Of a DNA stretch of 64,000 nucleotides, positions 42,446 to 55,893 are shown one piece after another. The position numbers and the translations under genes were made by a program. The notes beneath the pieces are model-generated. The model did no database searches. It was not told the DNA's origin and saw nothing but the letters and a program-made list of their open reading frames with translations. This DNA is from Galaxea fascicularis (lineage: Eukaryota; Cnidaria; Anthozoa; Scleractinia; Euphylliidae), in the NCBI GenBank assembly GCA_948470475.1, contig OX419347.1, forward strand, positions 952,501 through 1,016,500, read 5' to 3'. Every line of letters starts with the position of its first letter. Position 1 is the first letter of the stretch.

Positions 42446-45230
42446 TCAAACAAATTCACCGCCTGCGTCAATCATATCTTTAACCCAATCTGTGAGTACA
42501 CTCATATCGCTGTAGACACCAAACTTATTTGGCTTCCCGCATCCGACTCCCCAGGAAACGATCCCAGTTAGGAAATAAAGTCCATGCTCTCGGCACGCCA
42601 GTGGTCCTCCGCTGTCAAACTGGCACGGACCCACGCCTCCTTCGACGGGACCAGCACAGACAGCTCTGTCATGTATGATGCCACCGTATGTCTCCGGCAT
42701 GTTACACAACTCTCTTGAAACAAGAGGGACTTCGGCTTCAAAAAGTGATGTTGGATGAGGTCCGTCGATGCCCAGTCTTCCCCAGCCGGTGACGTAGCAC
42801 TTCGTAGTGCCTGGAAGAAAACTTGCCCCGTCTGGCAGGAGACAAATTGGAAATGTGCTTGTTGTAAGTGGCAGGGACCGCTTCAAGAGAACCATGGCTA
42901 AGTGGCATATGTAAAACAATAATAAAGACTTAGTTCTGGAATTAGAGAATGCTTCCAGGACGAGAGCAGAAAAGAATATTGTTGGGCAAATCTATAATTT
43001 AAAAGCCGTAATATTCGTTAAGCCAAGTCAGTATCGCAATCATCGAGGCTAGTGTTGCACACTTACAATTTCAACGAAAGACCGTTTATTTTAAACGCAC
43101 GACAAGCTTGCGTTTGCTATGCTGGCTGAAACTACACGCAATGACCTCAGGGACGTTCGCGTCACCTTCTCTATACATTCATTTATATTTCTGTAACCTA
43201 CCCCAGCACATTCATAACAATTGCACCTTTACTGCAGTGAACGTACCAACATCATAGTCAGATGGAAACTGGTAAGTAGGGGCATTAGTTCTGTATTCAG
43301 GGTGAATGTAGATGTCAGAGATTTCTAAACTTCTTTTAAGTGAACCGTTGATTTTCAGGCTGTCCTCACCTACAATGGCACTCCAGTGAAATGGAATGAC
43401 ATCTGCAAAGAAATAAAATCTTACGGATCAGACCAACTTTTGATGACGACGAAATCATAACGTCCCCCTTTCTACGAGCAAGATCTGGAGAGGCTTCGTT
43501 CGGTTCAACGAATATTTTGTCTCTGCGCGCTCCTAATTCTTGCACACAAAGCCCAAAAAGCCTGTTAACCCTTTAACAGGCTTTTTGTGATTTTCAATTC
43601 TCCTTTCTAGCTGCTATACAGCCCCTTGCACATCAGTTAAGAGAATTTGGGGGTTTATCAAGATAACACCCTCTGGCTGATAAGTTTGTCTATTCTCACC
43701 ACCTGTCTACTGGACAATGAATTGATATTATAAGGAGAAGTTACATGCTTATCACTTTTAAGAGTTAAAGGGTTAATAGACCGTCTTGCCCTGCCCTTCA
43801 GAGAAACTAAACAATTTTTTTAACCCGTATCACATGCCAGTATTTTTAAAGAGCAGACGCAAGTAAACTTAGCAGAAAAGGCAAAGTGCAGCAACAAAAA
43901 TCGAAGAGTAACTAGAATTAAAACTGAAAAGTGTGGACCAAATTTAGAAGAAAGGTGTTACCTGAATCAAAACAGTGCGCTGCAGTAACAATCCAGTCAG
44001 CGGTTACAATGGATCCCCCACAGACTTGCTCTCCATTGAAGATCAGCGCCACTTGCCAAGGCCAGCGGCATACACTGCAGATTTCTCCACCCACAATTCT
44101 TTTGGAGGCATTATTTTCGAGCACATCCGAGAAGTCAAACTGTTTTCCACACTCTTGACCTTTAAAAACATGAATAAAACCAAATTCAGCTGGATCCAGC
44201 TTAATATTTGAAGAATAACTAAAAGCTGGCATTGAAATTTTGTTGTCATCTTTTTCTATCATTGAAATAACAGGGACTTATTCGAAGCTGCAACCATTGA
44301 TCCGTCAGTTGTTCATCCTGTTCATTCACCTCACCTACTTGAACGTAACATCGTTTTGGGATAAGATTTGCGTGCGTGAATGAAGCACTATAATAGAAAA
44401 GACTGAACATCTGTCATGAACTAACACCCCTCTGTAACAGACCTGGTGGAACCTGGTTGTTCACCAGGTTTTTAACAAAAACTCTACCAGGGAGGACAAA
44501 AATCTACCAGGTTGATTTTCTTGCAGGGGAGCACGCCTCACAGGGAAACTAAAATTCTACACCAGGGAGGAATAAAATTCACCAGGGAGTTTTTTAAAAA
44601 CCACCAGGCGCCAGGGAGGCCAACTCGAACGTAGATCGCTGGAATAGGCACTGATAGGTAATTAATATAAGGAGGCGGCTTGATAGCATCTTCAGGCAAG
44701 CAGTGAAATAGGACCCAAGGAATAGATAACTGGCCATGGCCGCCGCAAGAAAAAAGTGTACTGAGCTGCGAGGCGGAGTACTGTCCACAAAGGCACGATT
44801 AACGTGGGAAAATTTGTACTGTACGATTGAGTCAGATATGAAAAGGTCTTCAGAGGTCCATGCTTAAAGTTAGAACTCAGTGATTTGTTATTACTTCGCT
44901 ACTGGTGGTCAGCTATTTGTTTTACGCAAGGCGGGTCTTACATGACTCAGTTGCCACTGCGGATGAATTTCAACCTTGTTATTATTCAAACTAAAGCGCA
45001 TGACACACACATACACACACAAAAAAAACTCTGACTAGAACACTTTCGTCCGACACCAAGTTATCGATTTTGAATTACATATTATATGTTAATAATAATA
45101 AAGAAATGTGTTGTTTGATAAGGCCCTTTTAAAAATCGTACTGAAAAAAATACGTACCTTTCCCGATAATCGTATAATAGACCACAACAAGACAGGAAAA
45201 CACTGTCCACTTGATAGATTCCAGCCTTGT
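42446..45230 (-). CDS. trypsin-family (S1) serine protease, atypical oxyanion hole
   Basis: Exons on the minus strand: a hydrophobic first exon (45158 to about 45222-45235), 43962-44159, 43247-43402 and 42446-42897, with matching phases. The product has an activation site KR|IVGG, catalytic His in VTAAHC, Asp in SDYDVAMVLL, and Ser in CQFDSGGPL. The usual Gly before DSGG is Phe here (codon TTT). By position the S1-pocket base is Gly, not Asp, so the protease is unlikely to be trypsin-like in specificity. A Cys in QECGKQF before the activation site suits the chymotrypsin-type propeptide disulphide. Exon 1 gives LVVVYYTII, a signal-like segment, but no in-frame ATG was found, so the true start exon is uncertain. 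Likely secreted. Confidence 0.82.
43565..43776. mobile_element. MITE with TTAA ends (piggyBac-like)
   Basis: Begins TTAACCCTTTAAC and ends GTTAAAGGGTTAA, with TTAA at both edges as in piggyBac target sites. The 212-bp interior is non-coding. It lies in an intron of the protease gene. Confidence 0.7.
44440..44615. repeat. degenerate 'CACCAGGGAGG' repeat
   Basis: 'accagggagg', 'accaggtt' and 'cagggagt' recur about every 30-40 bp in the first intron of the protease gene. Confidence 0.6.
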
Positions 45231-45239
45231 CGTCCTTCA

Positions 45240-46916
45240 AAGCTAATAATGCTTTAAGCCACTAACAATATAATTGAAGAAGATGTCCTGATGTACAGTT
45301 AATGGTGGCAGTCTCCGCTTCGATCGTATGATGGTACGCCCTTACAGGCTTCACAATTTACTGGAGGTGTAGTTTTAAAATTAATGGTTTAACCATCCGC
45401 AAGGTATTGTGCGGCCTTAATGTTCATCTTTTGTCATCGGAGTGTAAAACAGGACTGCTTGAGCGACTTGATATAGTTTTGGTCTCCTTTTTATCCTCAC
45501 AGCTTCTTTTATTTTATCCGCTCAATTTTAAGACACCGATTCCTGTGAATAATTCATCACTCCAGAACGAAACAAAAATCTCAACCTAAGAGTTATTGAA
45601 GATCAGAGTTCTTTATACAAGGGCTTTCTCACAGCAATAAGAAGGAAGTATACCTTTGTATGTTAGCGTGAGTATAAATATCATCATGAGCACGACACAC
45701 AAAACAAACTGTTTCAGACGAAGTTTTAATTTTTACGCTTTGGTTGAGAAAAAAGTGCTTCATGCCAAGAGGTTGCTTGTATCAGAGCAGAGGTTAAGAG
45801 CCACACACAAAATAAGGTATTCTTGAATATTTACGGATTCTCGAAAAAGATCAGCTGTTGCATTTTTGTCAGGACTCATGTTTGTCTTATTTTGTTTTTG
45901 AACTTTATCTGAGTTTCGTCCTCCAAGAGATTCCACCTTGACTTTACTGTGCAACAAATCTCCCTGTGTCTCCATTGAGTGTCTGAGAGCCAGTTGATTG
46001 GTTTGTTGGTTGATAGTATATCTATCGATTGAATCCTGGCTGTCGGATAGTATTTGATTAGACATTTGAGTGTTTTGTAGGGCTACCAAAAGTAGCAGTT
46101 AAAAGGGTAATGGAAAAGAATAGAATTATATAGAACATGGTACAGAATAGAGTGGAATAGTTTTGCAATAGACCACAAATTTGTATGGTTTATAGGATGA
46201 TAAACCACGCGAGATGTTGGAAGAAGACGAGAAGAATTCGTAAACCACGAGCCGCAGGCGAGAGATTTATGAATTCTTCGAGTGTTCTTCCAACATCTCA
46301 AGTGGTTTATCATGCCTCTAAACAAAAGAAAATTGTGGTCTATTGCTTTTATATAATAATTCAGAAAACGCGCGAAATTTCCATGAGTTTACTGTCACAA
46401 TAACCATAGCTGATTGACCAATCAGAGCGCGCGCATTGATTTGGTTATACTATAAAAAATAGTATACAATAGGATGAAATGGAATGGAACGACCGGAACG
46501 GAATAGAATGGAGTGAAATGGAAATGACTACAATACAACAGAACATAACAGAACAGAATTTAACGGAATAGAATGGAATGGAATAGACTATAGACGGGTG
46601 AAAAGATTCATGCTTCCGAAGCCCAGTGATAATCTCAGCGGATTTTTTCAAAAAGGAAAACCCAAGTATTGTAGAACAAAAGCACGCCTTTGAGGCTGTT
46701 TTTAAATTTTGTTCGTTTTATTTAGAATCGGAGATGCAAAAACTGGGTGCAACTTTTGTTGCGTCTTCTTTACCATGATTTAAATTCATTCGACAAAAAA
46801 CATGTAAACTCAGCTATGCAAATTCTTGAAGCAAAAATGAGAAATATAAAAGTCTCTTTTCAGCAGTTCTTAATTCAGTCTGGTTGGTATCAAGTCCTTG
46901 ACCTTCCCATGAACAC
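45240..46916. other. intergenic region between the protease and TRPA1-like genes
   Basis: No supported gene. A 109-codon open frame (minus, 45760-46089) lacks recognisable features. GGAAT-like repeats occur at 46105-46160 and 46470-46585 and are split by an inverted-repeat element (46167-46346). A minus-strand AATAAA near 46716 fits the TRPA1-like gene. Confidence 0.45.
46167..46346. mobile_element. inverted-repeat element within a GGAAT-like satellite
   Basis: Ends 'caatagaccacaa' and 'ttgtggtctattg'. Internal arms 'gatgataaaccac..gagatgttggaag' and 'cttccaacatctcaagtggtttatc' are inverse. The flanks are GGAAT-type repeats on both sides. Confidence 0.7.
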
Positions 46917-49900
46917 TTAATCCTTCTTCTTAAACAATCCGGCGAAAATACTCTTTCTATTCCCAGCTTCATCAACTCCTTCGCGTCCCATGGCTTTGAG
47001 AAGCTTGGATTGTTCTTTCAGCATGTCTTGAATATCTTCAATCCTGAATGTTTGACAAAAAAATAGCAAAATTCTATCAGGTAAACAAGGTTACAAATGA
47101 GCAATTGTGCAATGTAATTCTGAACGAAATTCTTACTGGCTAGGAAAATGCTAACTTGTGACCATAAGGAGGGCACTGTAAGGAGGGTGACAATATTACA
47201 AACAATGCTACTGAGTAGCTCTTTTCTGTGGTACAGTTCATTATCCTGTGCAAGATGGTTCCACATTTCATTCTTTGAAATATCAATCACGCTACTCGCC
47301 TTCGACCAATAGCGTTTGTACCACGTTTCGACGTCATCAGTGCGCACTGCCAGATGCAATGTATTTTTAATTGATTGCACTTTCTTATGCCGTACAACGG
47401 TGTAATATAACGTTTGAGCTTGAGTTTACAATATCAACACTATACTTTGAGTCCTGCTCCGAGATCTTTTCAAAAATCTGAGCCATGACTGGCGGTAGAC
47501 CGTCATCATCTCCCATACTTTCTGCCTTTCCAAATCCAATGATCTTCTCGTATATCTGATGAAGAAGCAGGCAAACGAAATGCAAATAAACTACCATAAC
47601 TGGTGATGACAATAAGTAAACACTGACACTGACAGTGATTTCATGTGATGGAGTAGAAGTTGCAGGAAGAATGCTAACCTTAGTTTGCAGCTTTGAACTC
47701 CTGTTCGGAAACTCTTCGTATTTCTCCACCTGAACTCGTTTCAAAATCCACTGAGGAAGAGATTCTTCAATCTCAAGCAACAGTTCCACCTTTGATGCAA
47801 ATGAATCGAGATCTTAATTAATGAAACCTGGCCAAGAAACATAAGAAAGGAGCTCATGCGCAACTCAAGCTCATCCAAGAATAAGTCTTACAATAGCGGG
47901 AAGTTTTTCATTACCGGGACTGGGAGGACAATCTATTTTTTTTACCATAGAAAAAAGAGTTTATATGAAGGCGAGGTTCCTTCTTCGTGGTAATTTTGCG
48001 GTAAAATAGCATACCCATGCGTTTTGTCGATGCCATTTTTGGCACCTAGCACAGATTGAATGAATGAAGAGAAACAACCTGAAAAAATGCGATAAACTTT
48101 TGATAGGAGGATCTCGCCAGTATTATATATTTTAGAGCTTCTAATTCACCTTATCTGATACTATACTCTACCTGCATAACATAACGCTCCATGACCGACT
48201 TCTGTTGAATCTTGTCAATGTCACCAACGGCTAAACCAATCTGTTGATGAAAATTTTGTTATAACATAATTCAAAGGATTAATTCTAAATGAAAGGTCTA
48301 TTGGAATCATTTGTGACCGTGAACGAGAAAACGTACACTAACGACTTACCGTTAAAAAGTAAAACATAAACGGATGGTAAACGGTTAGGTGAAGCGTTTA
48401 AACGAGCTGCATAACCGTTTAAACGGATACCAAGATCGATACCGATAGCTTAAAACGTTAAACAGTTTAGCAAAACGGCGGGCAAACGTCTAACGGTTCA
48501 ACTTTCAAAATTGTGAAATGGATAATTTAAACGGAAAAGTAAATGCGCAGCCGTGTTAATCTTTAAAAGGTGCACGCAAATGTAAAGGCGTAAAATGTTC
48601 ACCAAACAATTTCGATACATCGGTTGCGTGAAGGGGCTCACAGATCAAATGTCTTACCAGCATATTCATGAGGATGATGGGCATGGCCAGGGCAAACAGC
48701 ACGAACACTATGTTGACTGCCTCTGGATAGTGTGGTTCCGTTTTCGGCAAAATGAAGTCAACCTCATAGTCCAGTTCACCCAATGTCATAGCAAAGGTTT
48801 TCATCAGAGCAAATTCGAAGGTTTGGAATTCCTTTAACAGAGATAAAAACACAGATTTTCAGACATCGACTCAATAATACAGCAATGAATAACCCCTACA
48901 TTCACGTCTAAGCCAGCCTGGCTACCGTCCGTTGAGTACCAGTTCTATAAGTCTGATTTGCAGGTACCTGAAGAGCGCGTTAAAAAATATTTTACGCGCC
49001 TTCTCCAGAAAGTTGAAACCCAGGGCCACCGACGTTTGGGAAATAGTTTTTGATTGTCAAGTGTGTGTATAAAGGATGTATATTACCAACCTTGTTGTAC
49101 ATGAGCAAGAAAAATGTCGTCCCAAATGCCACCACGAACAGAAAAAAGAGAAGCAAGACCTAACAAGAGAAGGTCAAAGGTGGATTTATCTTTGCGAAAG
49201 AAGAAAGTTCGTGAGATGCTTAAAAGCTGTCGTATTTACAAGTACATCACACTGACATTTATTCATCCCTAAGATTTTTGTGCTCAGGGTGGACGTGGTA
49301 TTCTGTTCCAGAGTGGAACACATGATGGGAAAAAGCAAATGGGTAACAGTTTAAGTCCTGAGAACATACTGCAATTAAGCAATTGCGTATACATTGCATA
49401 TCAGATAAATAACACATGATGCATACCTATTTCACAGTCTGTTAAATGCGTGCTGCAATAATGCAAGCAGCAGTCTTAGGGGTGTGTTTCCAATGCAATT
49501 GATGTAAATTCAGGCATACTTAAAACATACATTTTGACAGCGTGTTTTCAAGACTTGGCATAAAATGAAATTAACTTTCGTGTATACTTGGTTTATACTT
49601 TCGTTTAATGTATAAACCTGAAGAATACCTGGAAAAGCGTTTGGAACATGGTTAGAAGCATGATCACGTATTTTCCATAATATGACAACCTGAAAGACAG
49701 GGAAAAAAGTGGTTTTAAGAATCATCTTCTGTTTAACATAAAACAACATTATTGTGACAATCATTGTCGTTGCGACCAAGATCAATGCCAGTATCTGGGC
49801 AACTACGCACCTACCCCTCCCCTAACCCAACATTGATACCGACTTATCAACTTATTATAACTTGTTGGGTTAGGGGAGGGGTAGGTGCGCAGTTGCCCAG

Positions 49901-52900
49901 ATAGTCACACCGTCATTCTTATCATCGTCAAAATTCTTATGATCACCTTCTGAAATAGAGGACAAGATTGAGCCAAGCAAAGAACAGTGAGAAGGCAGCT
50001 GCTTCAGCTTTGTGGTGTGATTTACAGGCGCAGATCGGGAATACGAACACCAGAGCAGAAACGTAAATCAACCACTCAATAGCGTTGGTGGTGGAGGTTA
50101 CGTATTTGAAACGCTGTACGAAAAAGGAAAATATAATGAACCAGTCAGTCAAAAGAAGCTGAAAACGCACCGAATCTCAAGAATTTGCCTCATTCTCTCA
50201 ATTTTTTAAAAATGCAATCCAGGTTGATTAGTTTTTTGTTTCGAAGTTTTTCTAACCTGAAAAAAGTAAACAGAGAAAGAAGCAAATTTAAATGGTAAAA
50301 AAAACTGAATCTTTACCTGTCTGAACAATTGCATTACTTCCTTGGTGAGGTGAATAAAGGCGAACACGATTACAAAATAATGGAGAACCACAACTGTCTA
50401 ACGAACAAAAGGTAAAACAACATTTCGTTAGTGTTTCAAAGAGCGAGCTAATTTGATACCACTACCACTACAACTACATAAGGACATCACGTCGTTACCT
50501 TATTCGAGGTATTGCATTCATTGTTTTCATCGTGCCACTCCTACGCAAAAAAATGAAAAATACATAATGGTGAAAAAGTACGAATTAGAGCTGGAGATTA
50601 GGTGGGAAAGTGCCTTATTTAGCAATTAACTCCTTGAACCGTCATGCCTCTTTGATGAAAGCGGGAAAAGACGGTTTCGATGTCAACTGCACAAGTACAT
50701 TAAACCGGTGATGACCGCGGAAACCATGCAACCAACAGCAATAATCAATCTTTATTTCTTAGAAGACACAAATAGAGTTCTAAAGTCGTCGTAGAGTTCT
50801 AATTTTTTAATCATGGGATATAATGCCATACTCTTATAGATCAGAGCATCCTAAAAGACGCCCTCATCCCAAAAATTAGCTCTCAATTGCAATATCCGGT
50901 AAAGAAATAAGGGATCAAAGTTTGATGGCATCCCATACAAACCCTTCAAAATTTGTTTCAGCTCCTTCAGTTTAGAGCTGACTCAAAATTAGAGAGATTT
51001 ATATGGGGCAGTATCAAATTTTAATCCTTTATATTTCGGCTGGGAATTACAATTAAGAGCTAATTTTTGGCAAGGACCGCCCTTTTTAAGGATGCTCTAT
51101 TCGAAAATGGTGCCAAATCCCATAATTTCGCAAATTTAATTTTTTTGACGTCACACTTTAGAACTCTATACATACAGGTCTGACCCGCAAATAGCTTCAG
51201 GGAAATAAGGAACTTATATCTAACGACGTAAAATATACAGTTATGTCGATACAGTGACTCCTAAGAAAACGTGTTATCGGAGTAAAGCGCGGGAAGACAT
51301 GCCATTGGTGCCAGAGCTAGAATACAGAATACAAAGTGAAAAGTGAAATATACAAAGTACTGTTTCATGTATCACTCACCTTGTCGTTGGTTGTGGGAAT
51401 TTGTGGGGTGTTATTGCAGAATTGATAATTGCACAGGTCACAAATGTTAATCTTGAGGTAGACAGCAAGGGCAGTAAAGGGCAGGAGAAAGGCCAGGTAG
51501 AGTGAGAGATTAACAATAAATGTTATCCAACCGAACTTTTTCCTGTAAGAAAATTGTAAATAATGAAGTCTTAGTGGATTTTCCATTTGTCAGAATTGAA
51601 CGGTTAGAAAGGTGTAAAGCTGCACTTCTTAAAACCTCGAATTTCATTGGATCTTCATAGGGTGCAGCGTTCCATTATTTTGATCGTTTGCCTATGTTTT
51701 TTTTTTCAACCAGTTGAATCCTGTGAGGCTTGGCAAGGTCCGTTTGTTAACTGTTAGTTTGCATGTGACGGCGGCCATATTGGTGCACAAGGCTAGCCTT
51801 CTGGGAATTGAACTCTATTTTTATCAAAATACTTTCATTTGTTTCACTGAACCAATATGGCCGCTGATCACGTGTCTGAAAACCAAGAATAGAACCAAAT
51901 TCCAAATTGGTGTGCTTCATTTATAAAAAAACAGAAAGGTCCGCAATGTGTACATGTGTGGCTTACTAGACCACGTGACAGGCACTCGACTCTCGTGGAC
52001 AAATAAATAAATCCGATCGTGCCATTATGCGGCTACACACCTCGTGTAAGCCACTCAAACATGACAGGTCATTCCAAGCGAAAAGCACCATTGCCAAGGC
52101 TCATTAACTCATTTGTTAATAGACAAATAACAACTGTACAATATTTGTCACCCACAGTTAGCATAGCTATTCGAGGTGGGTTACAATTAACAATAAATTT
52201 TGATTTAACAGTCGTTTTCCAAGACTTAGAAGAATTGAAAATTATTAACAATATTCTTTACAATAGTGAAAACAACAATAAACAATAAAAACAAACAAAC
52301 AAGTAAGCTTAGATAAGTAAGGGAGAAAGACGAGAAGCTAACCATCATCCAAACCCAAATCAAGCCAATAGCTCACCATTTGATGTTCATGAGGACGTAG
52401 CACACAGGATGAGTCAAGCAATTCTCCCGACGTCGTTCTGCCATAGTCTGAAGAAGAAAGAGGTAACACGGTGAAGATAACTTTAACAAGAATTCCTGAT
52501 ACTTTGACGTAAACGCTAGGGACTATCTATGTGCCAAGAAATCTGTAACTTAGCTAAGTTATGAAGTTATGTAACTTAGTTATGAAGTAACTTAGTTTTA
52601 GAGCCCATACACTTGAGCTGCATCCGGTATCTTTCTGAAGATGGCGGCAGACCGCTATTGACAATCAAGTTATCATTGATTTGCAATTTGCAGGTTGAAT
52701 GCCACATTTCAGTTCCACAATGTAGGCTATCAAGTCTGATTTCTGCATGTCGGTGTAGTCACGTAAATTATGTGTTATATAACTAATAAAAATATTTGAT
52801 TATAACCGTGATGACAAGAAGTGAAAAAAAAGGTCAGAAGAGGGATTTGAAGCCACGCCTACATGAGTAGACTGCGACCTGAACGCAGCGTCTTAGACCG

Positions 52901-55629
52901 GTCGGCCATCCTGACAACTCCGCGAAACAGTGAGCTCACCTTTAGTGCATCAAGAGAAGAATGCTCCTGTGGACTTGATGAATTCTCTTTTCCTTGTATC
53001 AGGCTTAGATTGTAAGTAATCTGACAAAACAAATCACCAAAATCAATCGATGTGAGTTTGGGGTTAGATAGCAAGTTTGATAGCCTGTTCAATTAAAAAA
53101 TTGGAAAATATGTAAGGGCAACTGAGATCCGGCTTCATGTTCAAAGTTCAGTCACTCACTCTTCCGAGAACCTACCTTGAAATCTTTGCTACTTGGGTCG
53201 CCATCTCGCTCAACACACTGATCGAGAATGCGCTAGAAAAGAGAAATATTCAAGCCACGTTCTGAAGTTTTAATTTCCAGGCGTTTTAGTGAACTAAACT
53301 AAGGGCGATGGGAAAGCAAGTGGTCTATACCGTAACTTTAGTTTTGTAACATTTCTGGAGTAAAGGTTCGCCTAAAAACGCAGAAACACCCTTGAAATAA
53401 TACACATGTCCACGTTTAGCCTCTTGCGAGTTCAGTAAAAATGCGCTTATTAAGTTGTGCTGATCAAGTGCTATAGAATTTTGACATTAGAATGGTAGTT
53501 TCTATTTTTGTCAGTTTTTGTCTTATACCTCTGCCACTTCTGGCATTTTTTCCACCAGTGTTTGTATCTGAGAAAATCCTCCACCAACAGCTGCATCAAG
53601 AACCTCCTTCCATCTGCAAGTGCAACAGCTCGTGTAAGTAGTTCACTCGAATTTGATCTGATTGGCCCATTTATCACTGTTAACATGGTAGTGGGGGAGC
53701 AGGGTTGGCGCAGTGGTGAGAGCGCTCCCCTTCCAACAATGTGTCCCGGGTTCGATTCCCGCACTCGTTGTCATAAGTGGGCTGAGTTTGTTGGTTCTCT
53801 ACTCTGCTCCGAGAGGTTTTTCTTCGGGTACTCTGGCTTTCCCCTCTCCTCAAAAACTGGGACTACTGTTAAGTGTTCCACCCTCTTTTTGCAGAAGGCC
53901 ACTATACTAAGAGGAACTCTATCATACTATTGCGGTCCGTTATAAAATGCTAAAAGATGTCTTTAAATCAAGGAAAACCCAAAACTAATAATGCAGTTTA
54001 TTTACTCAAGGCATGTGTTACTGCATTGAGGCTGAATATTGTCTTGTTCCGTTACGGATGGAAAGGATGTAAATGGTTGCATTTTGAAAAAAATTGCCTA
54101 AAATTTTAACTGTCGCACGTTATCAAAAGTGTACTATATGGATCACTTTACCTGCAAAAAAATGGATTGATAACTTTGTCCCACATTCCAAGGGATGTTT
54201 CGGCATGAGTAAAGGTAATTAAGTAACATTTCTATTTAGTTTTGGCGGAAAAACAGCTAAACCTCCATGACGGAGCCCCCTTAAAATGGCGAAATTGTTG
54301 AACCGTGGATGGACCTCAATCACATCGACTCACCTGCTATGTTCAATTATCGCCATGGCCACCTGTTCTTTGTCATTGGAAATGGCAAGGTCGAGAACAT
54401 TCTGGTTGTACTTGTTTAGCAAGATTTCTTGTTCTTTCACGGAAAGAAAATAGGTTACAAGTGTCGCGTGGCCAGTGGTTGCCGCCAGGTTTAAGGCCGT
54501 GTTCTGAGTGTAGTTCGAAATGAAATAGAAACATACAATACCTTAAAACGTTACTCAAATCAGCTTCAAACATAAAGCAAGTTTCCAAAGCTATATAATA
54601 CGATTATAAAGCAATGACCTTGGTACAAAATGACAGAATAGTTCCTTGTCACGAGTGGGATTCGAACCCACGCCTACATGAGTAGACTGCGGCCTAAACG
54701 CATCGCTTTGGAAAGCTCGGCATCCCAACAAAACCACAAAATTCTCTTGTACAACGTTTATGGATACATGTTTTCAATGTCATAGCCCAGCACAGAGAAA
54801 ACGCATACGAAAAATATTCTGATACCATAGTACAAATTCAATCCGTTATGTCTGATCGTGACTCGTGATCCGTGACGTGACGTGACTGATCGTGATCCGT
54901 GACTGATCGTGACGTCGGGATTCAGAGTCGGGATGTAGATTAATTCACTTGGATAGAAAAGCATCTGCCAGGGTACATAAACCTTTCAAGGCTAAATAAT
55001 GTGATTCCTTACCCGAAACTAGCTCCAATCAACCCTCCTCTTAGACTTAACTTGTAAAAAGCGGGGGTTCACCTTGGGAGGGGGGGGGGGAGGCGGGGGT
55101 GGGAACAAAGTGGTATAAGGGCCGCGCACCCTTATCCTGAAAGCTGTGCATTAGTCATTCACCTGATGTTTATCAACAGCATTCAGACTCTCGGGATGAG
55201 CCTGCAGTATGTATTCCACGCAACTCTCAGAACCGTTTACAGCGGCCATGTGAAGAGGAGTGCGGTCATGATGATCCCTGAAACAAAATTGTAGACAAAG
55301 AGGAGTTAGGTTCTCTGGAGCGGAATGTTCAGTCAATGGAGTAGATTGATTGGTTGACTGATTGATTGATTGATTGATTAATTGATTGATTCTTGACTAA
55401 TTGATTGATTGATTGATTGATTGATTGATCGGTAGGTAATATCTGAAGATAAGGTTGAACACATACCTATTAGAACAAGTGACTGCTGCTGACTAACAGC
55501 CTTGGGTGACTGACTTTTCAGGTAATAAAGAAGTTCACAAACACCACACGTTTTCGAAGAAACAACCTTGGAGTAGATTGATTGGTTGACTGATTGATTG
55601 AATGATTAATTGATTGATTCTTGACTAAC

Positions 55630-55661
<32 letters not shown>

Positions 55662-55861
55662 CGGTAGGTAATATCTGAAGATAAGGTTGAACACATACCT
55701 ATTAGAACAAGTGACTGCTGCTGACTAACTGCCTTGGGTGACTGACTTTTCAGGTAATAAAGAAGTTCACAAACACCACACGTTTTCGAAGAAACAACCT
55801 TGGAGTAGATTGATTGGTTGACTGATTGATTGAATGATTAATTGATTGATTCTTGACTAAC

Positions 55862-55893
<32 letters not shown>

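Larger units (their letters stand above)
48172..52447 (-). other. transmembrane and pore block of the TRPA1-like gene
   Basis: Exons 52377-52447 (HPVCYVLMNIKW before S1), 51380-51542 (S1, ITFIVNLSLYLAFLLPFTAL), 50499-50540, 50317-50397 (S2), 49947-50113 (S3-S4, AIEWLIYVSALVFVFPICAC), 49629-49689, 49091-49159 (S5), 48658-48831 (pore) and 48172-48240 (TRP-like helix, IGLAVGDIDKIQ). The filter reads MTLGELDY, with Glu where human TRPA1 has Asp in MLGDINY. S6 is FALAMPIILMNML. The pre-S1 HPVC cysteine seen in human TRPA1 is kept. Confidence 0.88.

Noticed and set aside
45760..46089. 109-codon open frame on the minus strand
   Set aside because: No recognised domain, polar low-complexity composition, no matching splice sites, and located in a repeat-rich intergenic region; not enough to call a gene.
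47018..47380. 120-codon open frame on the minus strand
   Set aside because: It overlaps the last TRPA1-like intron, and a clean splice (47446 to 47043) joins the flanking exons in frame without it.
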